64,000 nucleotides of DNA from Ignavibacteria bacterium UBA2360 (lineage in GTDB: Bacteria > Bacteroidota > Ignavibacteria > Tepidaquicellales > OLB5): positions 682,654 to 746,653 of the forward strand of contig DDTQ01000012.1 of the NCBI GenBank assembly GCA_002344125.1. The letters are read 5' to 3'. The notes under the pieces are model-generated. The model worked only from the letters and a program-made list of their open reading frames with translations, was not told the origin of the DNA and ran no database searches. The position numbers and the translations under genes were made by a program. Positions 1 to 8,477 of the stretch are shown here, in pieces (the stretch's first letter is position 1; the number at the start of each line of letters is the position of its first letter).

Positions 1-56
1 ACGAAGTGACGAAGCAATCTCATTCTAAGATGAATTTTTGATAGGTAGGAAAATTT

Positions 57-863
57 TTAACCCTGCTTTTTTTCGTAACTCTTCATGAAGTCCAGTATCG
101 CAGCATTGAACTCCTCCGGATTCTCCATATTCGGTAAATGTCCCGCATTTGAAATTAACTTTAAGTCAGAATTCCGCGTTTTACCGTAAATTATTTTGCT
201 GAACTCAGGCGGTGTCAGTTTATCTTCTTTTCCGGCAACTATCAGCATCTTTATATCAAATTTATCCAAACCCTCAGTTGTATCTGTCCTTGCGGCAAGT
301 GTTAACAGCGCCCCTGTGATCGCTTCATTCTTCTGCCAGCTGATCATTTTTTTAAGGAACTCAACCAATTCCGCATTTTCCGTGAAATTAGCTTCGCTAA
401 GCGCAGCTTTTATGAAGTTCTCTGTGAATTGTTCGCGCTGGCCATTTTTTACCATTTTCATCTGCTCTGAGCGCGCATGTTTTGTTGGATTGTTATCTCC
501 CTCCGCCTTTGAATCTGCGACAATCGCTCCTTTAAATTTACTCTGGTAAAGTTCAAGCGCTCTCAAAGTAATGTAACCGCCCATTGAAAGGCCGCATACT
601 ACAGGCTTATCAAGTTTAAGGCTGTCAACGATCGAAATAAGATCGCTTACATGTGATTCAATTGTAAAATGTCCGTCGCCGTACTCGCTGTATCCAAAGC
701 CGCGCAGATCGTAAACCACAACCCTGAACTTATCCTGCAGCGCTTCAACCTGTTTATCCCACATTCTGCTGCACATAGGGAAGGCGTGCACGAAAATTAT
801 TGCCTGCTTATTGGCTTCCCCTGATTCTACTACGTTTAATCCGCGGATATTATGTTTTGTCAT
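57..863 (-). CDS. alpha/beta hydrolase
   Basis: This is a 268-residue alpha/beta-hydrolase fold protein, probably a cytoplasmic esterase or hydrolase of unknown substrate. The nucleophile elbow GLSMGG places the catalytic Ser at residue 93. An HAFP oxyanion-hole motif sits at 26-29, the likely acid is Asp214 in the GKEDKLTPP segment, and the catalytic His is 242 in NAGHLPNMENP. The protein is full length, with a complete C-terminal helix. Its start overlaps the end of the upstream kinase gene by 14 bp, so the two are probably cotranscribed and translationally coupled. There is no signal peptide. The family includes 3-oxoadipate enol-lactonase-like and haloperoxidase-like enzymes, but the sequence alone does not identify the substrate. 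Confidence 0.85.
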   Translation of the reverse strand: MTKHNIRGLNVVESGEANKQAIIFVHAFPMCSRMWDKQVEALQDKFRVVVYDLRGFGYSEYGDGHFTIESHVSDLISIVDSLKLDKPVVCGLSMGGYITLRALELYQSKFKGAIVADSKAEGDNNPTKHARSEQMKMVKNGQREQFTENFIKAALSEANFTENAELVEFLKKMISWQKNEAITGALLTLAARTDTTEGLDKFDIKMLIVAGKEDKLTPPEFSKIIYGKTRNSDLKLISNAGHLPNMENPEEFNAAILDFMKSYEKKQG

Positions 864-1896
864 TATATGTGTTATTTGCGTTTAGTAATTCACCGAAAAT
901 CTGTCTTAAATAGGGCAGTTCGCCGCCGGGTATGCGTTCATTAAGGATAAAATTAATGTTCCTTAATGCGTAAGGTATGCTCTCAAGAAATCTTTTCTTT
1001 CCCTTCACAATACCCAAAAATCCGTATGCACCCATTGCCTGCATTATTCTTATCAAAGCAAAATACCAGAAATAACTTCTCATTTTGTCAGTATCTGCTT
1101 TTACATACTGCAGGATAACTTCCAGGTAATATTCCAGCAGTTCTTCCCGCACTTGCTGTGGTATATCCGCTTTGGCGTCATACATCAAAGATGCGATATC
1201 GTAGAGCAGTGCCCCTTTTCTGCCGGACTGGAAATCGATAAAAAACGGCTCACCGTTTTTTATCATGATGTTCCTTGATTGAAAATCACGGTATAAAAAA
1301 TACTCCCTTGGGTATTCAAGGATCTTCTCTCTGATATATGACAGATCACTGTCCAGCCTGACTTCGTCAATTGTACCCTTGTGAAAATTCTTTAGGAAAC
1401 GCTGCTTAAAGTAATCAAGGTCGTACTCTATATTATCCCTGCCAAATTCTCCATACTGGTAGCAGAGTGAATAGTCAAGCCCCGTATTCGCCGTTACCTG
1501 GAACTTGGGGAGCTCATCAATAACCTTTTTGTACAATGCAATTACTTCTGTGTTAAATCCATCAGCGTTCAATACACAGCTAAGGAGTGTATCATTTCCG
1601 AGATCATCAAGAATGTAGCTGTCTTCGGCAGCGGAGACAATATGTATCCTGGGTACATTTAAGCCCAACGCAATAAAATGATCCCCAAAGCTGATAAATG
1701 CCTTGTTCTCTTCCGTGTGCCTGTTAACGATCCCTATCGAGGTTGTTCCGTCATCGGCATATAATCTTACTATCAGCCGGTCAGAACCGTGAGAAAGCAG
1801 CTGCTCGTATTTATCTATCTTGTTTCCGCGCCATTTCAAATGCAGCTCCAGCAGATTAGAATAGTGCGTTTTAAGTTCTAACGGAGATATCTCCAT
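850..1896 (-). CDS. AmgK-like aminoglycoside phosphotransferase-family kinase
   Basis: This 348-residue protein has the protein-kinase-like fold of the APH family. The catalytic loop reads YRDFQSRN (Asp204, Asn209) and is followed by a metal-binding IDFQSGRKG segment with Asp221. That arrangement, with YRD in place of the usual HxD, resembles the COG3178/AmgK group of sugar kinases that phosphorylate N-acetylmuramate or N-acetylglucosamine at the anomeric position in cell-wall recycling. No MurU-type nucleotidyltransferase lies next to it here, so the recycling role is an inference. The gene overlaps the following hydrolase by 14 bp. A choline or aminoglycoside-type substrate cannot be excluded. 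Confidence 0.75.
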   Translation of the reverse strand: MEISPLELKTHYSNLLELHLKWRGNKIDKYEQLLSHGSDRLIVRLYADDGTTSIGIVNRHTEENKAFISFGDHFIALGLNVPRIHIVSAAEDSYILDDLGNDTLLSCVLNADGFNTEVIALYKKVIDELPKFQVTANTGLDYSLCYQYGEFGRDNIEYDLDYFKQRFLKNFHKGTIDEVRLDSDLSYIREKILEYPREYFLYRDFQSRNIMIKNGEPFFIDFQSGRKGALLYDIASLMYDAKADIPQQVREELLEYYLEVILQYVKADTDKMRSYFWYFALIRIMQAMGAYGFLGIVKGKKRFLESIPYALRNINFILNERIPGGELPYLRQIFGELLNANNTYNDKT

Positions 1897-1915
1897 AACT
1901 ATGAGGCTCTCTTCA

Positions 1916-3787
1916 TTACTTTTCGTAGGTTCCCTTAGCCACTTTTTTCAGTATCCAGCCGTCTTTATCTATCAGCACTTCTTTGGGTTTCGAATCCACC
2001 GTAAGCAAAATTGCCTGTTCTTTCTGGTCGTTAAATACCGTAAACTCCTTATCACCGGCTTCTGTTACAACCGTGATCTTCACAGGCATTTTATACATTT
2101 CTATCTCATTTTCTTTTTGTACCTGTCTAAGCTGAAGTCTGACAGTGTATGCCCCCGAGCCTTTCTGACCCTGGAAATCTTCGAACTTCCACGAGTATTC
2201 ATACTTGGGTCTGCCTGTACCTTTATACACCCACTGATCAAAGAAATAGGTCAGGCTTGATCCGTGGTATTCTTCCATTACAGCTATCAGGTCAGAAGTT
2301 TCGGCATTGGAATATTTATATTTCTCATAATACGCTCTGCACCCTGCGAAGAACTTCTCATCGCCCATTACTCCGCGCAGCATGTGAAGCACCCATGCGC
2401 CTTTCTGGTAAATTGTTGCGTATATTGCGGGATTATCAATGAAACCTTTGGGAGCGTAAACCGTTCCGCTGAAGTATCCGAAATCAAAACCTCTCATGTG
2501 CTCAAAGTAAGCGTTCTTGCCGCCTACATTTTCTTTCCACAAAGCTTCGCAGTAAGATGCGAAACCTTCGTTTAGCCAGATATTTTTCCAGTCCTTTAGC
2601 GTAACAGCATCACCAAACCAATGGTGAGCCAGTTCATGCGCATTCACAAAATCGTACCGGTTATCACCCGTGATCAAAAGGTATCCGTATGAGGTGATTG
2701 TTTGATGTTCCATGGCGCCCGATGTCCACCCAAACATACAGTTGCCGTATTTTTCATCAATAAAAGGGTACTCGCCAAAAGTTTCAGCGAAATATTTTAT
2801 CATATCCGGCGTGGGTTTCCAGTCAATCCTTGCTTTTGCGGAATCTTTTGGGAACGCGTAATAAACAACAGGCATTTGTTTGTTGCCGTCAAGTGAAGTA
2901 TATGTATCTTCCCAGTAAACTAGATTGCCAACAACTATGCTCACCAGATAAGTAGCAATAGGGTAGGAGCTTTCCCAGTTAAATGTTGTCGTACCATCGG
3001 AATTTTGCACCGTATCTTTTAGAAGACCGTTGGAAACACCCTTCATCCCCGTTGGAACGGTCAATCTCATATTGATATCAGCTTTATCATCGGGGAAATC
3101 TTTCGAAGGCCACCAAACCGGACCCCAGTTCGGTTCACTTAATGTATAAATGTACATATTGCCGTAGATCTCTTTAAACGAAAACGAATCAAATCCTTTT
3201 TTAACAGGTTTACCTGAATACTCGATCTTGAGTGCAACGTTATCGCCTTTCATCGGCACATCGCCCTCTTTTAGGGTAATGATTAAATAATTCTTGGTCT
3301 GAATGTACTCGGCGTCATACCATGTTGGTATATCTTTAGCCTCCCTGTAGTTGATGCCTGTTCTCATCATATTCTGAAAACCAACTTTATCAACTTTAAG
3401 ATTATCGTATATATTTACATATATTGTCCGCAGGGTATCTGTTTCAGCGCGGATGCGCATGTAGTTTATGCCTGTTATGGATTTGTTGGGAATATCAAAC
3501 GAAAGAGCCAGATCATAATCCACTGCGTCATACTGCGCAAGCATTTTCAGTTCAGTTTCGGAATCTTCCCTCACATCACCGGCGGAACCTTTATAAATGC
3601 CCCAAAGTGTTTCTACCACCTGAACACCCTTTTCTTTTGAAAGCTCTACCAGTACCTTGCCGTTTGCGGTTCCGCGCTCTGTAAGAACTGATGCGCCGAG
3701 AAATAATAGCGCAGATATGAACAGATTAAAAATAACCCCTGCGCTGAAGAGGATGGCCCCCTTTTTGTATTTTTGTGGATTTTGCAT
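1916..3787 (-). CDS. M1 family zinc metallopeptidase (aminopeptidase N-like)
   Basis: This is a 623-residue gluzincin of the M1 family. The zinc motif HELAHHWFGD lies near residue 382 and the third zinc ligand is in NEGFASYCE 18 residues after it. The exopeptidase signature GAMEH is upstream. An N-terminal hydrophobic segment (about residues 10-33) follows a KYKKG basic start, so the enzyme is probably membrane-anchored or exported. It would release N-terminal residues from peptides in the periplasm or at the surface. It is shorter than E. coli PepN (about 870 residues) and lacks the large C-terminal helical domain, like the short M1 peptidases of Bacteroidota. It ends 19 bp before the next gene starts, so an operon with the kinase and hydrolase is likely. 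Confidence 0.9.
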   Translation of the reverse strand: MQNPQKYKKGAILFSAGVIFNLFISALLFLGASVLTERGTANGKVLVELSKEKGVQVVETLWGIYKGSAGDVREDSETELKMLAQYDAVDYDLALSFDIPNKSITGINYMRIRAETDTLRTIYVNIYDNLKVDKVGFQNMMRTGINYREAKDIPTWYDAEYIQTKNYLIITLKEGDVPMKGDNVALKIEYSGKPVKKGFDSFSFKEIYGNMYIYTLSEPNWGPVWWPSKDFPDDKADINMRLTVPTGMKGVSNGLLKDTVQNSDGTTTFNWESSYPIATYLVSIVVGNLVYWEDTYTSLDGNKQMPVVYYAFPKDSAKARIDWKPTPDMIKYFAETFGEYPFIDEKYGNCMFGWTSGAMEHQTITSYGYLLITGDNRYDFVNAHELAHHWFGDAVTLKDWKNIWLNEGFASYCEALWKENVGGKNAYFEHMRGFDFGYFSGTVYAPKGFIDNPAIYATIYQKGAWVLHMLRGVMGDEKFFAGCRAYYEKYKYSNAETSDLIAVMEEYHGSSLTYFFDQWVYKGTGRPKYEYSWKFEDFQGQKGSGAYTVRLQLRQVQKENEIEMYKMPVKITVVTEAGDKEFTVFNDQKEQAILLTVDSKPKEVLIDKDGWILKKVAKGTYEK

Positions 3788-3911
3788 AGTTTTTATTAGA
3801 ATTTACAATGATAAGCTAAATTTAATTAAAGTTAAATTTATTAATTATTGGACTTTATCTTCCTTATTTAAGGAAATTCAAGTACATATTGTTCCAATGA
3901 TTAGTAAATAA

Positions 3912-3940
3912 AAACAAAAGCCGGAATTGAACCGGCTTAA
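3912..3940 (-). terminator. Rho-independent terminator after the aldehyde dehydrogenase
   Basis: Arms AAGCCGG (3918-3924) and CCGGCTT (3932-3938) form a stem with a 7-nt loop. On the minus strand it is followed by a T-rich tract. It lies 26 bp past the stop of the minus-strand aldehyde dehydrogenase gene. Confidence 0.75.
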
Positions 3941-3965
3941 TTGTTAATTGCTAATTGTAAATTGA

Positions 3966-5477
3966 TTAATAATTATCTATTTGAGCTCTTTGCAGCTTAC
4001 CGGAGTAATCAATATAAACAGCTTTCCATTCAGTATAGAAATCATACACCGTCCAGCCGCCTTCTCTGTGACCGTTACCTGTCTGCTTAACACCGCCAAA
4101 CGGCATATGCGCTTCTGCGCCTATAGTAGCGCCGTTAACATAAGTAATACCTGCTTTAATATCGCGAACTGCTGTGAATGCATCATTAACATTGTTTGTA
4201 AATATTGATGATGATAAGCCGTATTTTGTGTTGTTCAGAATGTTAACTGCATCTTCAAGTCCCGTAGTTTTTATTACAGCAAGCACAGGCCCGAAAATTT
4301 CTTCTTTTGCAATTCTCATTTCAGGCGTTACATCAACAAAAATGGTCGGCTTATAGAACCAGCCTTTTGAAAGATCGCCATCGGTCGCAAATTCACCGCC
4401 TAAAACAAGTTTGGCTTTATCTTCGTTTAACCCTATCTGTACGTATTCATTTACTGAGTCACGCTGACTTTCGCTGACACACGGACCCACATCAACAGCT
4501 TTTCCGTTACCGTAACCAAGCCTTAACTTGCCGGCTTTTGCAACCAGTTTCTTTATAAACTCATCATATATCTTCTCATGTAATATCAGTCTTGATGTAG
4601 CTGTGCACCTTTGACCCGTTGTGCCGAAGGCTCCCCATAAAACCGCCTCAAGGGCTAGATCCTGGTTCGCGTCATCCATAACTATCTGCGCGTTTTTACC
4701 GCCAAGCTCCAGTGATACGCGTTTCAATGATGCTCCTGCAACAGCATTAATACGTTTACCAACTGCAGTTGAACCGGTAAAAGAAATCAGGTCAATATCT
4801 TCGTGATTTGTTATCGCTTCGCCAACTACACTGCCTTTTCCGTGTACAAGATTTATCACTCCCGGAATGTAATCTTTACCCAATACTTCGCGCATAGCAG
4901 CGTCAATTATTTCAACCAGCGTATGCGCTGTTTTTGGAGTAAGCTCAGCAGGTTTAAACACTGCGGTATTTCCGCAAACAAGAGCCGGGAAGAGTTTCCA
5001 TGTGGGAATAGCCATTGGGAAATTCCACGGACAAATGAATCCGCCAACACCGATCGGTACGCGAAAACTCAAATTCATTTTATTGGGTAATTCACTCGGC
5101 GCATTCAGTCCGAATAATCTTCTTCCTTCTGAAGCGGCATAATATGCGGTATCAATGCCTTCCTGTGTATCGCCTTTGGTCTCAGCGAAAACTTTGCCCA
5201 TTTCTCGTGTCATTTCAAAGGAGATCTCATCCTTTTTTGCCAGCATCATATCGCCAACTACTTTTAATACGTCACCGCGTTTCGGCGCAGGCACCAGACG
5301 CCATTTTTCAAACGCTGCCTTGGCAGCAGCTACCGCTTTATTCACATCTTCTTCTGATGAAGCAGGGAAGAGCCCTATCAGATCATCATTATCTGCCGGG
5401 TTACGATTTTCGATATACTTATCGGTCGAAGGGGCAACCCATTCACCGTTTATTAAATTCAAATATTTTTCTGCCAT
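3966..5477 (-). CDS. NAD(P)-dependent aldehyde dehydrogenase
   Basis: This 503-residue protein belongs to the aldehyde dehydrogenase superfamily and oxidises an aldehyde to the acid with NAD(P)+. The nucleotide-binding FTGSTAVGKRI segment, the catalytic Glu in LELGGKNAQIV (about residue 256) and the catalytic Cys in GQRCTATSR (about residue 290) are all present. The late EEIFGPVLAVI motif is intact, so the enzyme should be active. The sequence resembles the broad group that includes ketoglutarate-semialdehyde and aminoadipate-semialdehyde dehydrogenases, but the substrate cannot be fixed from sequence. It is a single-gene unit: a terminator follows it and a long repeat region precedes it. Confidence 0.9.
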   Translation of the reverse strand: MAEKYLNLINGEWVAPSTDKYIENRNPADNDDLIGLFPASSEEDVNKAVAAAKAAFEKWRLVPAPKRGDVLKVVGDMMLAKKDEISFEMTREMGKVFAETKGDTQEGIDTAYYAASEGRRLFGLNAPSELPNKMNLSFRVPIGVGGFICPWNFPMAIPTWKLFPALVCGNTAVFKPAELTPKTAHTLVEIIDAAMREVLGKDYIPGVINLVHGKGSVVGEAITNHEDIDLISFTGSTAVGKRINAVAGASLKRVSLELGGKNAQIVMDDANQDLALEAVLWGAFGTTGQRCTATSRLILHEKIYDEFIKKLVAKAGKLRLGYGNGKAVDVGPCVSESQRDSVNEYVQIGLNEDKAKLVLGGEFATDGDLSKGWFYKPTIFVDVTPEMRIAKEEIFGPVLAVIKTTGLEDAVNILNNTKYGLSSSIFTNNVNDAFTAVRDIKAGITYVNGATIGAEAHMPFGGVKQTGNGHREGGWTVYDFYTEWKAVYIDYSGKLQRAQIDNY

Positions 5478-5668
5478 GTAATTATCCTCATATCTTTGTC
5501 ACCCTGAGCGCTGTGCCCGCCATTGGCGTGGGAGTCGAAGGGTCAACTTTATTTAATTTATTCACAAAAATACTCAAAAATTACAACTTTTAATATGAAT
5601 AATTCTTTCTCAAATCACTATTAAATATTACGTTTAAACCATTTAAATGTAATATTAATAAACCCACC

Positions 5669-6190
5669 CTCGTGCCACGAGTAAAGAGTAAAAGAAATAC
5701 ATGCCGCTTAACCCTCGTGCCACGAATAGAGGAATCGTCCAGCCCGGTAGAGAAGACCATTTTCAAAAAACAATCTAGCAATATAGCAACTAATTTCGTG
5801 GCACGAGCAAAGAGGTAAGAAATACATGCCGCTTAACCCTGGTGCCACGAATAGAGGAATCATCCAGTCCGGTTGAGAAGATCATTCCTAAAAACAATCT
5901 GGCAATACAGCAGCTAATTTCGTGGCACGAGTAAAGAGGTAAGCAATACATGCCGCTTAACCCTCGTGCCACGAATAGAGGAATCACCCAGCCTGGTTGA
6001 GGAGACCATTCTTAAAAACAACTTAGCAATATTGCAACTAGTTTCGTGCCACGAGTAAAGAGTAAAAGAAATACGTGCCGCTTAACCCTCGTGCCACGAA
6101 TAGAGGAAACGTCCAGCCCGGTTGAGAAGATCATTCCTAAAAACAATCTGGCAATATAGCAACTAATTTCGTGGCACGAGTAAAGAAGTA
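5669..6190. repeat. tandem array of about 125-bp units with CTCGTGSCACGAG palindromes
   Basis: The segment ATGCCGCTTA begins units at 5701, 5825 and 5950, and GTGCCGCTTA begins one at 6075, so the period is 124-125 bp. Every unit carries CTCGTGCCACGA and, further on, its reverse complement TCGTGGCACGAG. Each of these is itself a near-palindrome around one central base. The copies differ by scattered substitutions. Three short minus-strand reading frames in the array share one peptide and are by-products of the repeat, not genes. Confidence 0.92.
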
Positions 6191-6340
6191 AACGGCACGG
6201 CTTGCCTGCCGCCATTAAAACTGTAATGCAGCTGTGAAACATATTTTGAGAGCTCACCCTTCTTTTCGCGTATATAATTCTATTCTGTTAAATCAAGCAA
6301 GGATTCTGAAACTAAGAAAATGATTTTTTAAAACAATACC

Positions 6341-6391
6341 CTCGTGGCACGAGTAAAGAAGTAAACGGCACGGCTTGCCTGCCGCCATTAA
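6341..6391. repeat. separated copy of the array's terminal unit
   Basis: The segment from the palindrome CTCGTGGCACGAG through CGGCTTGCCTGCCGCCATTA repeats almost exactly the end of the 125-bp array (6169-6218), 173 bp downstream of it. The DNA between the two copies shows no gene. Confidence 0.85.
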
Positions 6392-6454
6392 TTATTTCTA
6401 TTCTCTGCGGCATTGCGTCTTTGCGGTGAGTATTTTCATATATCCCTTTATAAA

Positions 6455-6485
6455 TTGTTTAAGTAACATTTTAAAACTAAATTTG
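6455..6485 (+). promoter_or_regulatory. Bacteroidota-type promoter candidate for dapA
   Basis: TTG at 6455-6457 is followed after 20 nt by TAAATTTG (6478-6485). This matches the TTG-N19-21-TAnnTTTG consensus of Bacteroidota housekeeping promoters. The dapA start codon lies 33 bp downstream. The assignment rests on pattern match only. Confidence 0.45.
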
Positions 6486-6518
6486 TAGATCAATTATAAA
6501 TTTTACTTTCTTTTTTAT

Positions 6519-7403
6519 ATGGCTAGATTAACAGGTACAGGAACAGCTTTAGTTACTCCGTTCAAAGCAAACGGTACAATTGATGAAAGAGCGCTGCGCG
6601 GTTTGGTTGAATGGCAGATCAAAAATAAAATAGAATTCCTGGTGCCATGCGGTTCTACGGGTGAATCAGCCACTATGACCCGGGATGAACGCCGACGAGT
6701 TATTGAAATTGTTGTTGACCAGAATAAAGGAAGAGTACCTGTCATTGCGGGAACAGGCACTAATTCAACCCTTGATTCCCTGGACCTCACCCACGATGCC
6801 AAAGAAGTCGGCGCTGATGCCGTGCTGCTTGTCGGACCCTATTACAATAAACCTACACAGGAAGGTTTTTACCGGCATTTTAAGCGCATTGTTGAAGAGT
6901 GTGATGTTAAAGCTGTTTTGTATAATGTACCAGGGCGGACCGCCTCAAACATGCTGCCAGAAACAACCCTTCGGCTTGCTGAAGAAGTAGAGAATGTTAT
7001 AGCTATCAAAGAAGCTTCAAACAACCTTGAGCAGATAATGCAGATAATTAAATACAGACCCAAAAATTTTGCAGTTCTCTCAGGCGAAGATACATTGACA
7101 CTCCCAATTATTACAGCAGGCGGTGATGGCGTAATAAGTGTGGTTTCCAACGAAGTGCCAAAAGATTACAGTGATATGACAAGAGCTGCGTTAAAAGGGG
7201 ACTTCAATAAAGCAAAAGCTTTACACTATAAGTTGTTTGAATTAATGAAAGCTAATTTCTATGAATCTAACCCGATCCCCGTTAAAACGGCGTTGCACAT
7301 GATGGGTAGAATTGATGACAGCCTGCGTTTACCTTTGACCAAAATGTCCAAACCAAACCGCGAGAAACTGAAGAAAGTACTTAAGGATCTAAAGTTGATC
7401 TGA
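6519..7403 (+). CDS. dapA: 4-hydroxy-tetrahydrodipicolinate synthase
   Basis: DapA condenses pyruvate with aspartate-4-semialdehyde, the first committed step of lysine and diaminopimelate synthesis, in the cytoplasm. The 294-residue length is normal. The Schiff-base lysine is Lys164 in AIKEAS. Tyr135 in YNVPGRT and the GSTGE loop (45-49) complete the active site, and Arg140 should bind the substrate carboxylate. The gene stands alone, without other dap genes, behind a promoter-like element. A CCCAAACTCCGGTTTGGG palindrome 20 bp after the stop could act as its terminator, although it belongs to a dispersed repeat family. Confidence 0.95.
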   Translation: MARLTGTGTALVTPFKANGTIDERALRGLVEWQIKNKIEFLVPCGSTGESATMTRDERRRVIEIVVDQNKGRVPVIAGTGTNSTLDSLDLTHDAKEVGADAVLLVGPYYNKPTQEGFYRHFKRIVEECDVKAVLYNVPGRTASNMLPETTLRLAEEVENVIAIKEASNNLEQIMQIIKYRPKNFAVLSGEDTLTLPIITAGGDGVISVVSNEVPKDYSDMTRAALKGDFNKAKALHYKLFELMKANFYESNPIPVKTALHMMGRIDDSLRLPLTKMSKPNREKLKKVLKDLKLI

Positions 7404-7423
7404 ATATTTTATCCAATCTCATC

Positions 7424-7441
7424 CCCAAACTCCGGTTTGGG
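7424..7441. repeat. CCCAAACT palindrome (dispersed family)
   Basis: The palindrome CCCAAACTCCGGTTTGGG follows dapA. Close relatives occur at 31508-31525 and 31567-31584. Confidence 0.8.
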
Positions 7442-7607
7442 AATGTAAAAATGATATTTATTCCGATATCGAAGTTCAATCAAATTGATATATTAATGTC
7501 TTGATTCTTCGTCCACGCCAAAGACGGGCATAGCGCTGCGCTCGTTCAGAATGACAAGAAAGCAATTAGCAATGTCATCCTGAGCGCAGCGAAGGATCCA
7601 GAGTAAG

Positions 7608-7901
7608 TCAATTAAACCATCCTTCGCTTAGATCTTTCCATGTTGGATTTGTAGATTCAATTAGCCTTAATTTTTTTGATCTCCTCCAACCCTTAATTTC
7701 TTTTTCTCGCTCAATAGCAGAAAATATATCACCTGTTTCTTCGAAGAAAACCAATCTGTTAACGTTGTAACGGGATGAAAAGCCTTTAAGGAGTTTATTC
7801 TTGTGCGAATACATTCTATTAAGTAAGTTATTAGTTACCTCTGTATAAACAGTACCGTCCCTTCTGCTGGCAAGAATATAAACGTAATATGAGTTTGATA
7901 T
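7608..7901 (-). pseudogene. GIY-YIG endonuclease, decayed duplicate
   Basis: This is a second copy of the GIY-YIG gene at 8041-8334, displaced by 433 bp. The C-terminal two thirds are virtually identical. At the position of the start codon this copy reads ATA, with an in-frame TAA directly before it, so the normal start has been lost. The conserved YTGVTN segment has become YTEVTN. An internal ATG at 7814 would give only 68 residues lacking the catalytic GIY-YIG strands. I therefore treat it as a pseudogene. Start from an ATA codon cannot be formally excluded. Confidence 0.75.
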
Positions 7902-8004
7902 TTAAATTATTGCGTTTATTACTAGTTCTTTTCGGACTGCTGCAAATTTCGTCTGGATTCTTCACTCGCTGTGCTCGTTCAGGATGACAAAAAAGCAATT
8001 AGTG

Positions 8005-8040
8005 ATGTCATCCTGAGCGCAGCGAAGGATCCAGAGTAAG
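8005..8040. repeat. dispersed repeat after the GIY-YIG genes
   Basis: The segment GTCATCCTGAGCGCAGCGAA, continuing into GGATCCAGAG, is present here and at 7574-7607, directly after the stop codon of each GIY-YIG copy. Related CTTCG-CTCAGAATGAC fragments lie at 7505-7560, 7955-7990 and 8390-8472. Confidence 0.75.
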
Positions 8041-8334
8041 TCAATTAAACCATCCTTCGCTTAGATCTTTCCATGTTGGATTTGTAGATTCAATTAGCCT
8101 TAATTTTTTTGATCTCCTCCAACCCTTAATTTCTTTTTCTCGCTCAATAGCAGAAAATATATCACCTGTTTCTTCGAAGAAAACCAATCTGTTAACGTTG
8201 TAACGAGATGAAAAGCCTTTGAGGAGTTTATTCTTATGAGAATACAATCTGTTCAGTAAGTTGTTTGTTACTCCTGTATAAATAGTGCCATTTCTTTTAC
8301 TGGCAAGAATGTATACGTAATATGAGTTGGACAT
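8041..8334 (-). CDS. GIY-YIG nuclease domain protein
   Basis: This 97-residue protein is a single GIY-YIG nuclease domain of the short UvrC-N-like type. It starts with YYVYILASKRNGTIYTGVTNNLLNRLYSHK, reading the YVY...YTG core strands followed by an arginine in the first helix (NRLYSHK). The family contains DNA structure-specific and mobile-element nucleases, and these stand-alone forms are frequent and poorly characterised. An in-frame stop directly precedes the ATG, so the start is firm. Short dispersed repeats flank it, and a decayed copy lies 433 bp away, which suggests local duplication. Confidence 0.85.
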   Translation of the reverse strand: MSNSYYVYILASKRNGTIYTGVTNNLLNRLYSHKNKLLKGFSSRYNVNRLVFFEETGDIFSAIEREKEIKGWRRSKKLRLIESTNPTWKDLSEGWFN

Positions 8335-8477
8335 TTATTTCGATATTTATTTCAACATTTAAGTTCAATAAAATTGATAAATTATCGTCTGGATTCTTCG
8401 TCGCTATGCTCCTCAGAATGACAGCGTATATCGTCTGGATTCTTCACTCGCTGAGCTTGCTCAGAATGACAAAGAGT

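Noticed and set aside
5669..6190. CRISPR array
   Set aside because: The whole 125-bp unit is repeated rather than short repeats with unique spacers.
5590..6257. Three short minus-strand reading frames with a shared peptide
   Set aside because: They arise from the 125-bp tandem repeat and have no ribosome site or family; treated as repeat by-products.
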